Source: Nephromyces sp. MM_2019 (taxonomy: Eukaryota; Apicomplexa; Aconoidasida; Nephromycida). Taken from it: a stretch of 64,000 nucleotides of DNA. The translations under genes and the position numbers were made by a program. Below are positions 12,121 through 23,934 of the stretch, piece after piece. How positions within the stretch are numbered: the stretch's first letter is position 1; the number at the start of each line of letters is the position of its first letter. Location: assembly GCA_015657535.1 (NCBI GenBank), contig JADHZB010002038.1, forward strand, positions 62,001 to 126,000, given 5' to 3'. A model generated the notes under the pieces. It worked only from the letters and a program-made list of their open reading frames with translations. It had not been told where the DNA came from and made no database searches.

Positions 12121-12543
12121 ATGCCACGCCACGAAGCAATGAAGTCAACCCTGGGCTTGTCAGTGAGAATCTTGTACTTAGGGTAAGGGTGAGAGCAGTT
12201 TTGGGGGGTATTTTTATGGCTGACGCGTATATGCGCAAAGTTTTACCCACAGAGGCAATCGGCTTACTTTTGGCATCAAAATCATGTAGGCATCCGTGAC
12301 GAGCTTTGTCGTATCCGAGTGGAGTTAAACCGCCTTACCGAGATAATAACCCCGGTATGGCGGCACAATGTTTTGTCTGAATATCCTGTCAGGCTGGCCT
12401 TTGTAAAGAGAAAAATGAAGGCACCATTCAACTGGGCGCGCTACTTTTCTTCTCCGAATTTTATTCCAGATACAACTGTAAGACTCACCCAGAATGTGAT
12501 CCAGGCAGAACGCGAGGCCGTCAATTTTCGAGTAACATACTGA
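12121..12543 (+). CDS. Small two-exon gene, about 110 residues, unknown
   Basis: Exon 1 is 12121-12162, beginning MPRHEAMKS and ending at a GTGAGA donor in phase 0. Exon 2 starts after TTTTACCCACAG at 12253 and ends with TGA at 12543. The product is basic and rich in Trp, Arg and Asn: RQSAYFWHQNHVGIRDELC, then ELNRLTEIITPVWRHNVLSE, KAPFNWARYFSSPNF and TTVRLTQNVIQAEREAVNFR. Absence of stops over 97 codons and this composition make exon 2 convincing; exon 1 is less sure. I do not recognise the family. A small mitochondrial or ribosome-associated protein would fit the composition, but that is a guess. Confidence 0.5.
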
Positions 12544-15069
12544 GGCTTTCTAAATGCGTTTTTTCGCAGAATGGGCACTTGCAGTACATGTTTATCAGTC
12601 TCAGGAATCTTGTTCTACAAAGCAGTGTAGTCCTAGCGCAGACAAAGTCTAAGCAGCTTGCCTCGTAGAATCAAAGCTAGAAGGCTTCCAAATAGGGAAA
12701 TTAGGCTTGATAGCACTTCCGTGCTAAATTTAGGAGTATATCCGGAGAATTATTGCATCATCTTAACGTGCTGCAACGACAAAATGCAAAAAAGCTGAGG
12801 ACCGCTTGTGCGGATGTCTGTATGATATGCATATTACACAGCACGCTCCAAGAAATAAGACAGTGCGGCTATTTCATTTCTCCTTCGTTCTTCCAAGGCT
12901 GCTCTACGTCCTCATTGGAGTATTCAGGCTCCCAAACGCCGAAAATGCGTAACTCCTGCATTATATTCCGGGTTTATCCCAGCGACCTTTCACTAGATAA
13001 GATAAGTTGAACGTCACAGGGACCTACCCCGACCTCATTGTGCACACATGGTCCCTAAGATTCTGCTGCTGCGTGTTAGCATAATTTTGAACAAAAAAAC
13101 ATCGATTTTGCTTTGCAAACATTGTTATTTCCACGCCCTTGAAATCCCCCACATGTCTTTAAGGTTACCATAAGGAAGCAACTAACTAAACTATGTGTGT
13201 GGCTTATTTAGGTTATGTCTACAATACGTTCAATCCTGCTCGCACTTGAATGTACGAAGCGCCAAACTACGTATCTTCAGAGCAAGCTTGCTAAGCCTAT
13301 AGGAAACCGTGCTACGTAATATATGAAAGGATTGGTGACATTGTGAAATCATCTGACAATGAAGCCTGAGGAAATAAAGTTGTGTTACATCAGAGACTCC
13401 CGCACGAGAGTTTCGAGAAGGTAGATGGCATGCCACCACACTTGCATCGACTGTAGGTCGGTAGAGTTGAAAGATGGGTAGAAAAAGACGTAAGTCCCTA
13501 TCAACACTCCGGAGAATAGGGGATGAAAAGCGCATTTGCGAATCGGCTTCTAGCTTGCTGGAGTAGATATAAGCAAAACTTCTTCATTTCTTTTATTAGT
13601 AGGCCCAAATTTTTTATCAGCATCATGCATGGCATGTATGCAATTATACGCTGGCTTAAATAATTAATGAAAACATAAGAAAAAATACAACAGCCGCCAA
13701 AGAAGCTGATGGAAAATTTCATCTGCCTCGTGCTTTACAACGGTAGTGCAGGAGGGCCATCTCGCACAACCTCTGACCTGAGCTATCCCTAAGAAGTAAG
13801 GGTGGCAATACAGCGGCTAAACAAAGCGAATGCAAAATACCAGCTTAACAAATCCAATAAGAAGGAATAAAAGTTCTCTTTCTACGTTGCTACTGCCGAC
13901 AGTGGCGGTTGAAGATAACCTTGGGAATTACAATGATTGACGAGAAGGCTCCGCTTCACGTCAAGCACGCTAAGCCGCAAAGTGGACAGGCGTCTTTAGC
14001 GACACGAATACCAACTACGTCGCTAGTCACTCACTGGTAATTGTCCTAAGTTGTTTTAGAGGCGCATATTGATCAATTCGGCCTGAACATTTGACCCTAG
14101 CAGGAATTACGAAAAACACACGAGCAATTAAATTTGTCCTCCGGAAATCATGTGAAGACCATCAGGAAGATTCTGTACTATTTGCATGCTGTTACAGTTT
14201 GCAGAACACTTTATCGTAAGCCGGTGTCCAGAGCACTATCAGCTAAAAAACATCTAAATAGATGCTGTAGTTCCCGCTCTAATTTATTATGGCTCTTTCC
14301 CCTGCATGAGTTAGTCTGGAATATCTTTCGGATAGAACTAGTCTAATTTTTGCTGCCTCCAACAGCCTTACAATTTATGGAGAGCGTCATCCTTTTCAAC
14401 ATATCCTTCAAGCTGGCATGTTGCGTGTCTCACAGCCCTCCTTCGTGAAAACCCTCTATCTACCGCGAAGTTTTTGCTTTGAGGATGCTTCTCCCTCTTC
14501 CCTGATTCCGCCGTCTTACTGGTTAAAGCGGGTTCATCAACTTCCTTGTCGCCAAAACCAACCTCACGCAGAGCTAACGTGATAGGCATTTCCGTATGCG
14601 AGTGCACTGGATGATGGAGACTTTTGGGGTTACAGGGGAACCACTATTAGCGCTGGCCACAGAAGCATGCTCTTGTACAGCATTACGGAAAGATACTTGT
14701 CTTTGTAGACATTTTGTGATGGGGGACAAGTTCTGACAAAAATAGTCTTTGTTCTCGTGTGTTGTTACAATAATATAGTATGACTTAGCAACTTTTTTCT
14801 GAAGAGCACATGTCACTTGTGCTGCAATAATGGCTTTATCGCTGAAATGCACTTGAAATCGGCGTCTGATTACGCGGAAGTCTATATCTCAGCTAATGCC
14901 AAATTCACCAGCGCTTCTTGCGGCCCGGTATTATCGCAAGAACTACTTCAAAGCCTCTACAGCAGAGATTTCCTGTGACACAGTAAAAGTTTTATACCGC
15001 CACGGTGGTGGATTCAATGTTTTTTGGTAATTCAGATACCTCATTAAGTACCTGAGGGAGTGTTCTAGG
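12544..15069. other. Intergenic, possible 5' exon of the HBS1-like gene
   Basis: Mostly short ORFs. A plus-strand open frame at about 14345-14580 contains YLPRSFCFEDASPSSLIPPS, faintly like the FxFDxPSPDD motif near the N-terminus of HBS1 proteins. It could be an upstream exon of the GTPase gene. An overlapping minus-strand frame (14368-14607) also looks gene-like, so strand is undecided. Confidence 0.3.
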
Positions 15070-17896
15070 ATGAAGTGTGAGAGTAGCCCATACAGCATTG
15101 GTTCACCTGTAAGTGGGAAGGAAGCCAAATTAAAAAATGTTACCGCTATGGCTATCGGGCATGTGGATTCAGGGAAGTCCACCCTCCTGGGGCACCTGCT
15201 TTTGCTTTTGGAGCAGGTCAGTAATAAGCAGCTAAAGTCGCTTGGTATAAATAAATATGGACTACAGAATGAAGGAGGTTATGGAAAACGCTCCTGCGGG
15301 AATGCTCCTGAGGAATCCGTGACATTTGCCGAATATGCAAAAAATCTAAGTTGGATACTTGATGAGACTGAAGATGAAAGGCTGAGAGGCTTGACGACTG
15401 ATTTTCACGTAAAATATTTTGAGACGAAACGTTGCAATGTCACGGTGCTAGATACTCCCGGTCATATCGATTTAACGGAGAACGTGATATCGGGTTGGGC
15501 GATGCATGTAGTGAGGGTCTGGTACGTGTGCTTGCAAGTGATGATAAGAAATATCCACTCCTCTTTTTTTTTCTCGATGTTTAGGACATAATGTGTGTCT
15601 ATGAGAAAGCATCACCAAAAGTGGATGGAACTTCGATAGGATGACCCTGCAGTACGTGCATGAACCATGCTGTGCATTAAGATTATAAGGAAAAATTTCA
15701 CTCTGAAGCTCATGACTGCTAATGATTAGTTTATTGATAGGGTATTTCAAAATATCACTCCTTTAATGTAACGCGTTGCATGAAGTACTCTAGTCCGGTT
15801 TATACTTATCCTGGTTGCTGCGGTTTCTGGGAGTAATACTACTTTACTGGTAATAGACTGGCGTGACCCAGCTTCTTACAGCCGCTGTCCCTACTCTTCA
15901 TTAGCATGCTTAAGCCTTGCTTTGATTCTAATAAGGGTTCTAAAAGGTTTGCTAGTGACGAATCGTTAAAAAGGAAACTGCAAGTTCCTGTGTCAAGATT
16001 TTGTCATCCTTTACCAGGAGGGTAGCTGTACTCCTAGCTATACTATTTATGCAGTAATACCTAGCTTGCATGCCTCCCTTTTTGTACTATTCAGATTTTG
16101 CTGCACGTACCATTATTTGATGAATAATTCTGCGTTTGTAATTTTTGTTTGTGCGATTAGTTGCTACTGCTTCCCCACTTACACTTTTACTTTCTGATTT
16201 CTTGCTTTCCATCTTCCTTTTTTTTTGTAGCCGCCATGATTGCTGATATTGGTATCCTCGTTGCCGACGTAACAGATGTTCGCCTAAGTTCATCTAAAAT
16301 AGATCAGCGACCCTCCCTCAATCATGTGCAGCTGGTGCGAATAGGAGGTGTAAGGTTTCTTATAGTAGCTATCAACAAGATGGACAAAGTGAACTGGAGC
16401 AAGGAGAAGTTTGATGAAGCGAGGAATTCAATTTTGTCTTTTCTGTGTGGATCACAGGCTGGCTTTCAAGCAAAAAACATTATTTTCATACCGGTTTGTG
16501 CGTTAACCGGCGAGAATATAATTGATTGCGAGCGTATTGGAAATATGTGGAATACTTGCGAAACCCTCTCACTATTTTCCGCTATAGACAATATTTCTGA
16601 TCTGGTGGGTAGGTTTTATCCTGAGAGATTAATCAATTGTTAAGCTAGGTGTGAATTTTTCTACGTCTTTGGTTAGTGTAACGTAAACAGTTATTATGAC
16701 ACTTTTCCATTCTGCCTACTGTAACAATAGATACAGGACAAAGGCTTGTTCCTAACAAGCTAGAAGAAGCTGCCATTATTTTTTTTTATCAGTGAGCACG
16801 CTTGTGACTTAAATTGATTCTAGAGGCGAAGTATCGACTTTAGTGCTCACTTTGTACAGCTATTCATCAATTTTTGATGTCTGATAATAGCGGAAGTACT
16901 GTTTTGCCCTTGCAATGTTTTCCAATTACTAGAATTCGGTAGGACTCGGAATTATGCATTGCTTTTTTTTTAAATTGCATGCCACAACCTGTTTGAAGCA
17001 TCAATCCAGAGTTCTGAAGTATTAGATGCTACGCTTTTTTCTGTATGATATCACTTCTTGGAATGGTAAATATCCACTTTTAGTGAACCATGAAGGTTTC
17101 GACCGCTGCTACAGCGCCCCTGTGAAAAGTCTTGTAATATTCACTACATTCCAGTGGTTCTTTATACTGTAATGAATTTCCCTTAATCTCCTCATCTCTG
17201 CAGCTGACTATTGGTAGTAGCCCTGCCCTGACCATGCAGTGGCAGGAGCGAGAAAATATCCCGTTGAATAATTCAATTATAGCCAACGTGGTGGATATCT
17301 GGAATACGTCGAAAGGGATATCAGTATCTTGTAAGCTTCTTTCTGGAGTCCTCAAATCTGGCATGAAGCTTATTTTACTACCTGGTTCGCATGATGTTAC
17401 GGTGCAGGAAGTGAAAAGATGGAAGAAACTAGGAGATTCCCCGAGCCACGATGATCAAAATGAAATTATGCTTGGGGAATTCATTCCTGATATTTCCTTG
17501 TCTCTGAGCTCGGCAACTGTTTCACCCGGCTCGGTGTTATGCCATCCAGCAATGGCATCTGCCGTGAAGATAAGCAAGAAGATCTATGCAAAATTAACCA
17601 TGCTCGACTGTGAGGTGCCACTTGTGAAAGGACAGAGTGTTGTACTTATTGTTCATTCTGCGAAAGAGCCTGCGATATTCGGAAAATTTTTGGCCCTTCT
17701 CTCCCCTAACGGAAATGAGGTGAATATGAAAAATCCTAAGTATTTGAGTAGGGGAAATCGCGCGATTGTTAGAATTGACCTTACTCAGGAAGTTTGTTAC
17801 CAATGTGGATCGTCGGAGGGTATACCTATGTTGAGTAGGGTTGTAGTAATCCGAGAAGGAACTGTCGTAGCTGCAGGATTCGCGATTGATTCTTAA
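15070..17896 (+). CDS. HBS1: HBS1-like translational GTPase (ribosome rescue)
   Basis: Three exons: 15070-15493, 16231-16604 and 17204-17896, giving 496 residues. The G1 loop GHVDSGKST is at residues 30-38, switch I around LRGLTTDF at 105-112, G3 DTPGH at 128-132, G4 NKMD at 190-193 and G5 CALTG at 231-235. Beta-barrel domains II and III follow, ending with REGTVVAAGFAIDS. The sequence LDETEDERLRGLTTD plus FET fits HBS1 better than EF-1 alpha. HBS1 acts with Dom34/Pelota to split stalled ribosomes in no-go and non-stop decay. Intron 1 uses an unusual GTTGGG donor, chosen because it exactly restores the NVISxxMxAD spacing of the G domain. Intron 2 uses GTGGGT. Only 29 residues precede the G1 loop, so the usual N-terminal domain is missing or lies in upstream exons; the frame is open back to 15031 with an AG acceptor ending at 15035. 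eRF3 is the main alternative. Confidence 0.85.
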
Positions 17897-20800
17897 TCAG
17901 AACTAAGAAAGCCTCATCATATTGAATGAGCAATGTTTGATATTCCTGACGCATAGCATCTTTATTATGTGAGGTTTTCTTATCTGGTTCTGGACTTAAA
18001 TTGTCTAGATTTCAGGACTTCTTTCTAAAGTAATGATTCGAGACTGTATCCCTTGCTCTCTATAGCATTCTCTGCTATAGTTGAGCATCGAACTCTCTAG
18101 GGTATCCATCTAGAGTAGTTTCCAACTGAAGTTTGCTTTCGCTAGAATTTTTTATGCATGACACGCCCGCTGCTCCAATGAAGATAGCTGGTGGGGTTGA
18201 ATCCTCTTACCTAATTTTGCTTAGCAATGGCAAAATTATGTTATAGATGCGCTGAATCATTTATTTGCAATTTATTTAAATATGGAGCATGTTGAATAGC
18301 AAGAGTTAATCATTCTTGCTTGCAAGCTCTTTTTTTCAGTGAAATGTATAGATTGCCTGATTTTAGTATCAGTTTACAAAGCTTTATAGGGCACATGGAA
18401 AAAACGTGCATTTGGTTTCTTATGTGTTGTGGGCCTCTGTTATAAGTATACGGTTTAAAAGAGGGTAGATATTTATAATTCCACATCTCAGGATAAAGTA
18501 TACAAGGAAAGATTATCCATTGTCCAGGATGAATACAGCTATTGCCGCTTTACGCCTCCAAAACGTTTTCACTAACGGTGATCTAGCTGTAGTCATCCTT
18601 GTCGCAGTAAATACATATGGTTTAGTCTCCTTCGTCATGTGAGCCGCTGATTGAAGCAAATGAAAAATAATCGCTAGGCGAAGTTTCGCTATTATCTTTT
18701 CGGCCAAGGTGTTAATATCGGACTACTTAGCGTTATTTTCGCGTACAGACTGCCCCTTTTGGATACTTTGCCGCTTTACTGGGAAATGATCCTTGCATCT
18801 ATGTTTGTTAGGAAGCAGGGAAAGTTCCTCTTGAAGCTGCTCTCACACTAGGATTTTTTCAGGCTGTTTTCGACCGCAATTTAAACATCTCAGTATATTA
18901 TGTAGCGCTTGTGTTTCCGTCGCCGTGATCGCTTGGGCTCGCGTTCAAGTCCGCGGATATAAGCAGGGAGATGTAGCGTGATTTTTTTTGCGTGATAATG
19001 CACGCCTTTTTGCAGCTACTTCTCGAAGTAAAACATGGGGTCCATTTTTTTTTAACTGAAACTATAGCTTTGCTCGTTTTGTATCGAACTGGATGATTAG
19101 TTACGCTGGTTTCGTCACGAAGGATCTAATTATAACATCAAAGTTTTTATCAGTGTTTTATTTCTCTTTACCAATGATATACCCTTTGAAGCGCATTACG
19201 AAGCACCCAGATAGTGAGATGAAGCGCAGTGGCAGAGCGTTTCTTATGCTACTTTCAGCGCTACTCGACTGATTCCAATGCAACAGGGTAGCTAGGAATC
19301 TTCTGAGAACAGATTGAACATTCCCAATTGGATGCGTTATATCATGGGTAATTAGAAGTTTATTTGTAGCACGGCGAAAATAAGTTAGCACGTCGTATAT
19401 CAGGAATGCGCAAATTCTATCTGTTCCGTTGGATAAGATTGGGTTTTTGAAATAAAATTCAGGAAAGTCAAAAATTGACTAGATACTTAATGAAAACATG
19501 AAAAATCTGGGATAAATTTGTCTACAAGCATTAGCAGGGACGTCCCACTGTACTCCCCGAAGATTTACGTAATCGAATCAAGAGTGATGCTACATGGTAA
19601 TGAGTCAGAATTTGCTCTTCTAGCGATTTGCAAAACTTAACCTTTACGCAAGAGTAAGAGAGACTACACAGATGCGTAATGTTCTGAATTGCGAGTGCTA
19701 CCACGTAATTTACGTGAGAAATACTGAAAATACGAATCTTCGAGAGTATTTAGCTGCTATTCAGATTAAAGGGTTTCACCCTATATGTTGTACTAGTACT
19801 CAGGCATTCAGGAACTGGGCGAATTATTCCCTTTTCCATCAGCCATCGAAATAAGTCACAGAAAGGTAGAGGAAATCAGCCTATGCTTTAGGGTTTGTAA
19901 CAGAATGTCCTAGTGGGAAAACTCTGCTTTCTGTCGCGTGGAAGTTGATGTTGCTATCTTCGGTATTCAGATGTAAAATGCAGGCGAAGTATGCAAATGC
20001 CGTTAGCAGCTGAGTGATGACGCCTGAGTTGAGTCAGCCCCTGAGCACCAGACGGTCCTCCACATGGAGATAAGCTACAGAAAGACTGCTGACCTTGCTA
20101 AAGTTTTCATTTCTACGCTGCAAAAAGTCTTGTAGTTGTAATAGGCTGTATGCGGCTTTGCAATTCACCATTGTCCATCATTCTTATCAGACTATGCTAG
20201 TACTTGCAGGCTTGTTCGAGCCATGCATGATGTCATTACGATAAGCATCACTGACCACGGTTTTTATAACTTTGTCTATCAAAGCTCCGAGTAACCGGGC
20301 ACATTCTATTTTGCTCATTTACGCTTTTACAGCAGTGTTCCCAGAGTACCACCTGCTAGATGTGATTCATTATGTCGCACATCTGCTTCAAAGTTATCAT
20401 TATCCTATGTATCCCTTGGGTGCTCTATGATACTCCTAGTCGCCTACAGATAACACGCTTAGATTTACCTTATTCTAGGTGGAAGGGCTGGCATGAATAC
20501 GCTCTTACTTTAAGGCATTAAGCGAGCTGTAGTTAGTGAGAAACGATTGATATAGATGCAGCATGCCATTTTCCTAGAGGAGCACACTCCCAACGACGTT
20601 TATTCCTGCTAGAAAGCAAGAGCGAGCTCAAAGGATAAAACAATCGTTAGCTAGGGTGGCGCCATGCGGGAAATCACGCCTACGGCACATGTCTGGTACG
20701 GAAAAACGGTAAACAAATTTCCTCCTCTTGCATTTGGTACCACAGACAATTTCAGATGAATACAGTACTGCGGTCATGTGACCAATTAAAAGTAACTACA

Positions 20801-21820
20801 GGTCGATTACAGGCAAATAAAACATTGAGGCATATATTCTAGCTGCTGCGTACAAGTGAGGGGCTTCCGACATTACGTTCACCTCCAGGCTTCGCAGCCT
20901 GAAGTGCCCATATCATGATGATTTACTCCATTAATCTAAAGCTTGCTCTGCTACTCATCACTACGGCTTGAAAAATGTACCCGGCGTGCCGCAGAAAAGG
21001 CTTTTTTTCATTAGAAACACCACGGGACAGGTAAACTGTATGAGAAATTGGGAGCACTGAAGAAGCTACAGCTTATCCACTGTCGTTTCCACTAATCCGC
21101 AGGCAGGTTTGCACGTGAAGGGATGGAAATTCTCTCACGTGCTTGCTTCCCCGGGGAGGTAGACTTTTTGTAGATGTTCATATTCGTAGCAATAGGTGAT
21201 ACTTTCATAATGCAGTCATGCTTTTGCTCCTGTCTTCGCTTGAACCTCTGCAGTGCTATTGGACATACAGCACCATATTAGTCTAAGGGTTATAAATACC
21301 GCTTTATGCGTATTGAAGAGATGAGGGAAATTATAAGTAGCTGTGCGCGCATGTCACAGCTGTCAGGAAAACATTTCGGGGGTTTCCTCTCCCTTCGTAC
21401 TATTCAGACTGCGCTGAAGGCAACGCTATTTCTTGTTTACCGTAGCTAACAGCATTTGATGGCGGTACCTTGTGCTTTCACCGGCGTACGATTCTGGGAA
21501 AACTTAAGCAAGGGTTTCTTCGTACACCAAAACATACTCAAAGATGCTCACCGGTGCATTACTGGTTGTAAACTCTTGTAATGTTTGCATTTTACCTAGG
21601 TGAGCGCAGTTTTAAACCAGATTTCGCTTTCTCTGCCGTCCTTTTATCCTGTTTTGTCGCCTTGCTTAGTTCGTTCGGTAATTCATTTCAATAAGGTTCT
21701 TTCTACACCCGGGCTCATCAATTCTGCCCTATCTGCGTTCATAACGGGGACTGCCTCCCTTTTTTTGGGGAGAAAATTAGCGTGCTTGGCTGTAACCTGC
21801 GCTCTCCAGTCTTAAGTCCA
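17897..21820. other. Intergenic, no supported gene
   Basis: Nearly 4 kb with only short ORFs. A 60-codon plus frame at 19672-19854 starting MRNVLNCECYHV is the most protein-like but has no recognised similarity. Confidence 0.45.
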
Positions 21821-23934
21821 ATGTGCGGCTATAATCCATCTATATGCTGCTGCACATGGTCACCTCACGGAACGCTTATCAAGCTTCCTGTGAATGGTGT
21901 AGTAGAGGTGAGAAGTCTGCTTCAAGACTGCCAACATGGCAAGCTGGAAGCAAGGGATCACAGTGGCGAAACAAAAGAAGGCATAGTGAGAAAGGAACGA
22001 GGGGTGACAACTTGTAGCGTACATAAATTCCTTTCAGAGACACTAGGTAAACAAAATGAAGATTTCGTCAATACAGACGTGACTGTGCAAAGACCTTTAA
22101 TACAGAGAATAGGACTCTCTAAGACCGACAATAATGAAAAGGGATTAGTTGAAATATTTTCTCCTTCTCAGAAGATTACGAAAGAAACAGGCCTACATGG
22201 AGGCTTCTTACCTTGTAAGCGCCAAAAACAGGAGGACGAAGAAAAGGAAGATACAGGTTCTGCCACTGCTACGGGTGATATGAGGCTTGAGATCTGCAAT
22301 TTGGTTAACGTTTCTAATGCGCCGGTGAGCTTTACAAGGAAGAATTCCTATTAATTACGCTTTTTTCTTGAAAGATTCCACGTTCACAGGCTTCTTCATG
22401 TCTTTTTCGCGGCCTTTACGCAACTATTGCTTTTGAAATGCGGTGCCATTCATTTTCGTTTCTAATTTGCTTCCCCCATGCTTAGCTCCTAAATCCCTGT
22501 GGAGCGTTTGGCAAATTTCTGAATAGAACTGGCGAATACAGTAATTTCGTGTACTATATATTACCTCGGGAACCTCCGGCCCTCTTCACCCATTTTTTTC
22601 TTTTACGTCTACTTCTGCCTGCTCTTAGGTTTCACGAGGGCAATATGAAGGTGGAGGGCACATTTGGGAGGGTTGTTGGGACCTTATTCGAGAAGTGCAG
22701 AAGCTCAATTTTAATTGGAGGAACATGTGTGTCCTTGAACTTGGTAAGCTGTACGCGTAGTAGATGAAAAATGTATGCTTGAGATTGATGCATTTATAGA
22801 TTTCTATCTCCAGAAAGTGCCTCTCCAAGCGATTCTCGCCTTTCTACCGCTGACGAAATAAGTAAACTACTTTCGCCACTTGTAGGCCATGCGACTAACC
22901 ACATCTACTGCATGAAGTCTTTTTACAGTTGCATATAAATGTCTAAAAACAATAGGTAGTCACGTGGGAACTCTAATTTGTATGCTGCAAGTTATGTTTT
23001 TAAAGGCTGCGGCGCTGGACTACCTGGGATAGTTGCTGTACTTCTAGGTGCTCATTCTGTAACATTTCAAGACTTGAACCATGAAGTGGTAAAAAGTGGC
23101 ACTATGCCCAATGTCGTGCTCAATTTGATCAATCATTGGTGGGGAGGTGGCAAAGCTACGAATAAACAAGAAGATATTTCGCTTTCTTGGAAAACTTTAG
23201 CGCACTCGGTAAACCTTCAATACTATGCCAGTGGTTTCACCCCTACTGTGGAGTACCTTGTGAAAGAAAATTACTTGTCATTACATGAAGGCGAGATACC
23301 GACTGCCGGTGATGCCAGAGGAATGAGTGAAGTAAGCGATGTGGCATCCATTTGCGAGTCTGAAAGAATTCACCAAGAAGTTCTTCTTGCTACCACACCT
23401 GAATCTGGAATCTCAGGAACATGCGAAAATACTTGTCAGTGCGTCTTTCTATCTGGATCATGGATACAGCTCTACAACGAACTAACAATCTCCCAATGGT
23501 TACCACCTTCCATCCGGAAAAGTACCGATAACAAGCCCACCCCTCCCACAAATAAAGCGTTTGATCTCATATTGTCATCTGAAACCCTGTACAGAGAGGA
23601 GAGTTACGAGACATTAGTGAATATTCTAATGAGTATGCTCAGTCCTACCGGAAAGGCCATTTTTGCAACCAAGAGGTACTATTTTGGACTTGGTGGTGGC
23701 ACTTTCAGATTTATGGATTACATAAATAAGGCTTCTGTTACTTCTGATAAAATCTACGAGGGGCCGGGGATGAGCATTGAAACAGCTTCAAGACTACCTT
23801 TTACACGAGATGCACCTGCTGGGAACTCTGGCTGTGACTCTGGTACCCTCGTGGCTTCGATTTTATCAACCTTTAATGATGGGGGTAAATCGAATATTAG
23901 GGATGTCCTAGTCATTGAAAAGAAGCTAACTTAG
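21821..23934 (+). CDS. METTL18: METTL18/HPM1-type protein-histidine N-methyltransferase
   Basis: Three exons: 21821-22324, 22629-22743 and 23006-23934, giving 515 residues. The joins are phase 0 (CCG then GTGAGC) and phase 1 (CTTG then GTAAGC). Exon 2 read in this phase gives QYEGGGHIWEGCWDLI and VLELG, which joins CGAGLPG to rebuild the SAM-binding motif I (residues 202-214). Further family landmarks are FQDLN (227-231), PNVV (241-244), FLSGSW (354-359), FDLILSSETLY (392-402) and ATKRYYFGLGGG (427-438). This set matches METTL18 and yeast Hpm1, seven-beta-strand enzymes that methylate a histidine of ribosomal protein uL3. The first 165 residues are polar and poorly conserved, as in the family. 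There is a low-complexity insertion of about 90 residues between PNVV and FLSGSW. The start is the first ATG in the frame; earlier exons cannot be excluded. Confidence 0.88.

Noticed and set aside
13230..13722. Minus-strand ORFs of 101 and 73 codons
   Set aside because: No splice logic or family resemblance; composition is consistent with chance frames.
18930..18965. T-loop-like GTTCAAGTC in a GC-rich patch
   Set aside because: The flanking bases do not form a 5-bp stem.
22629..23006. Apparent one-base frameshift in the methyltransferase motif I
   Set aside because: It arose from reading exon 2 in the wrong frame. With a phase-0 entry the exon gives the expected YEGG...VLELG and joins CGAGLPG exactly, so the gene is intact.
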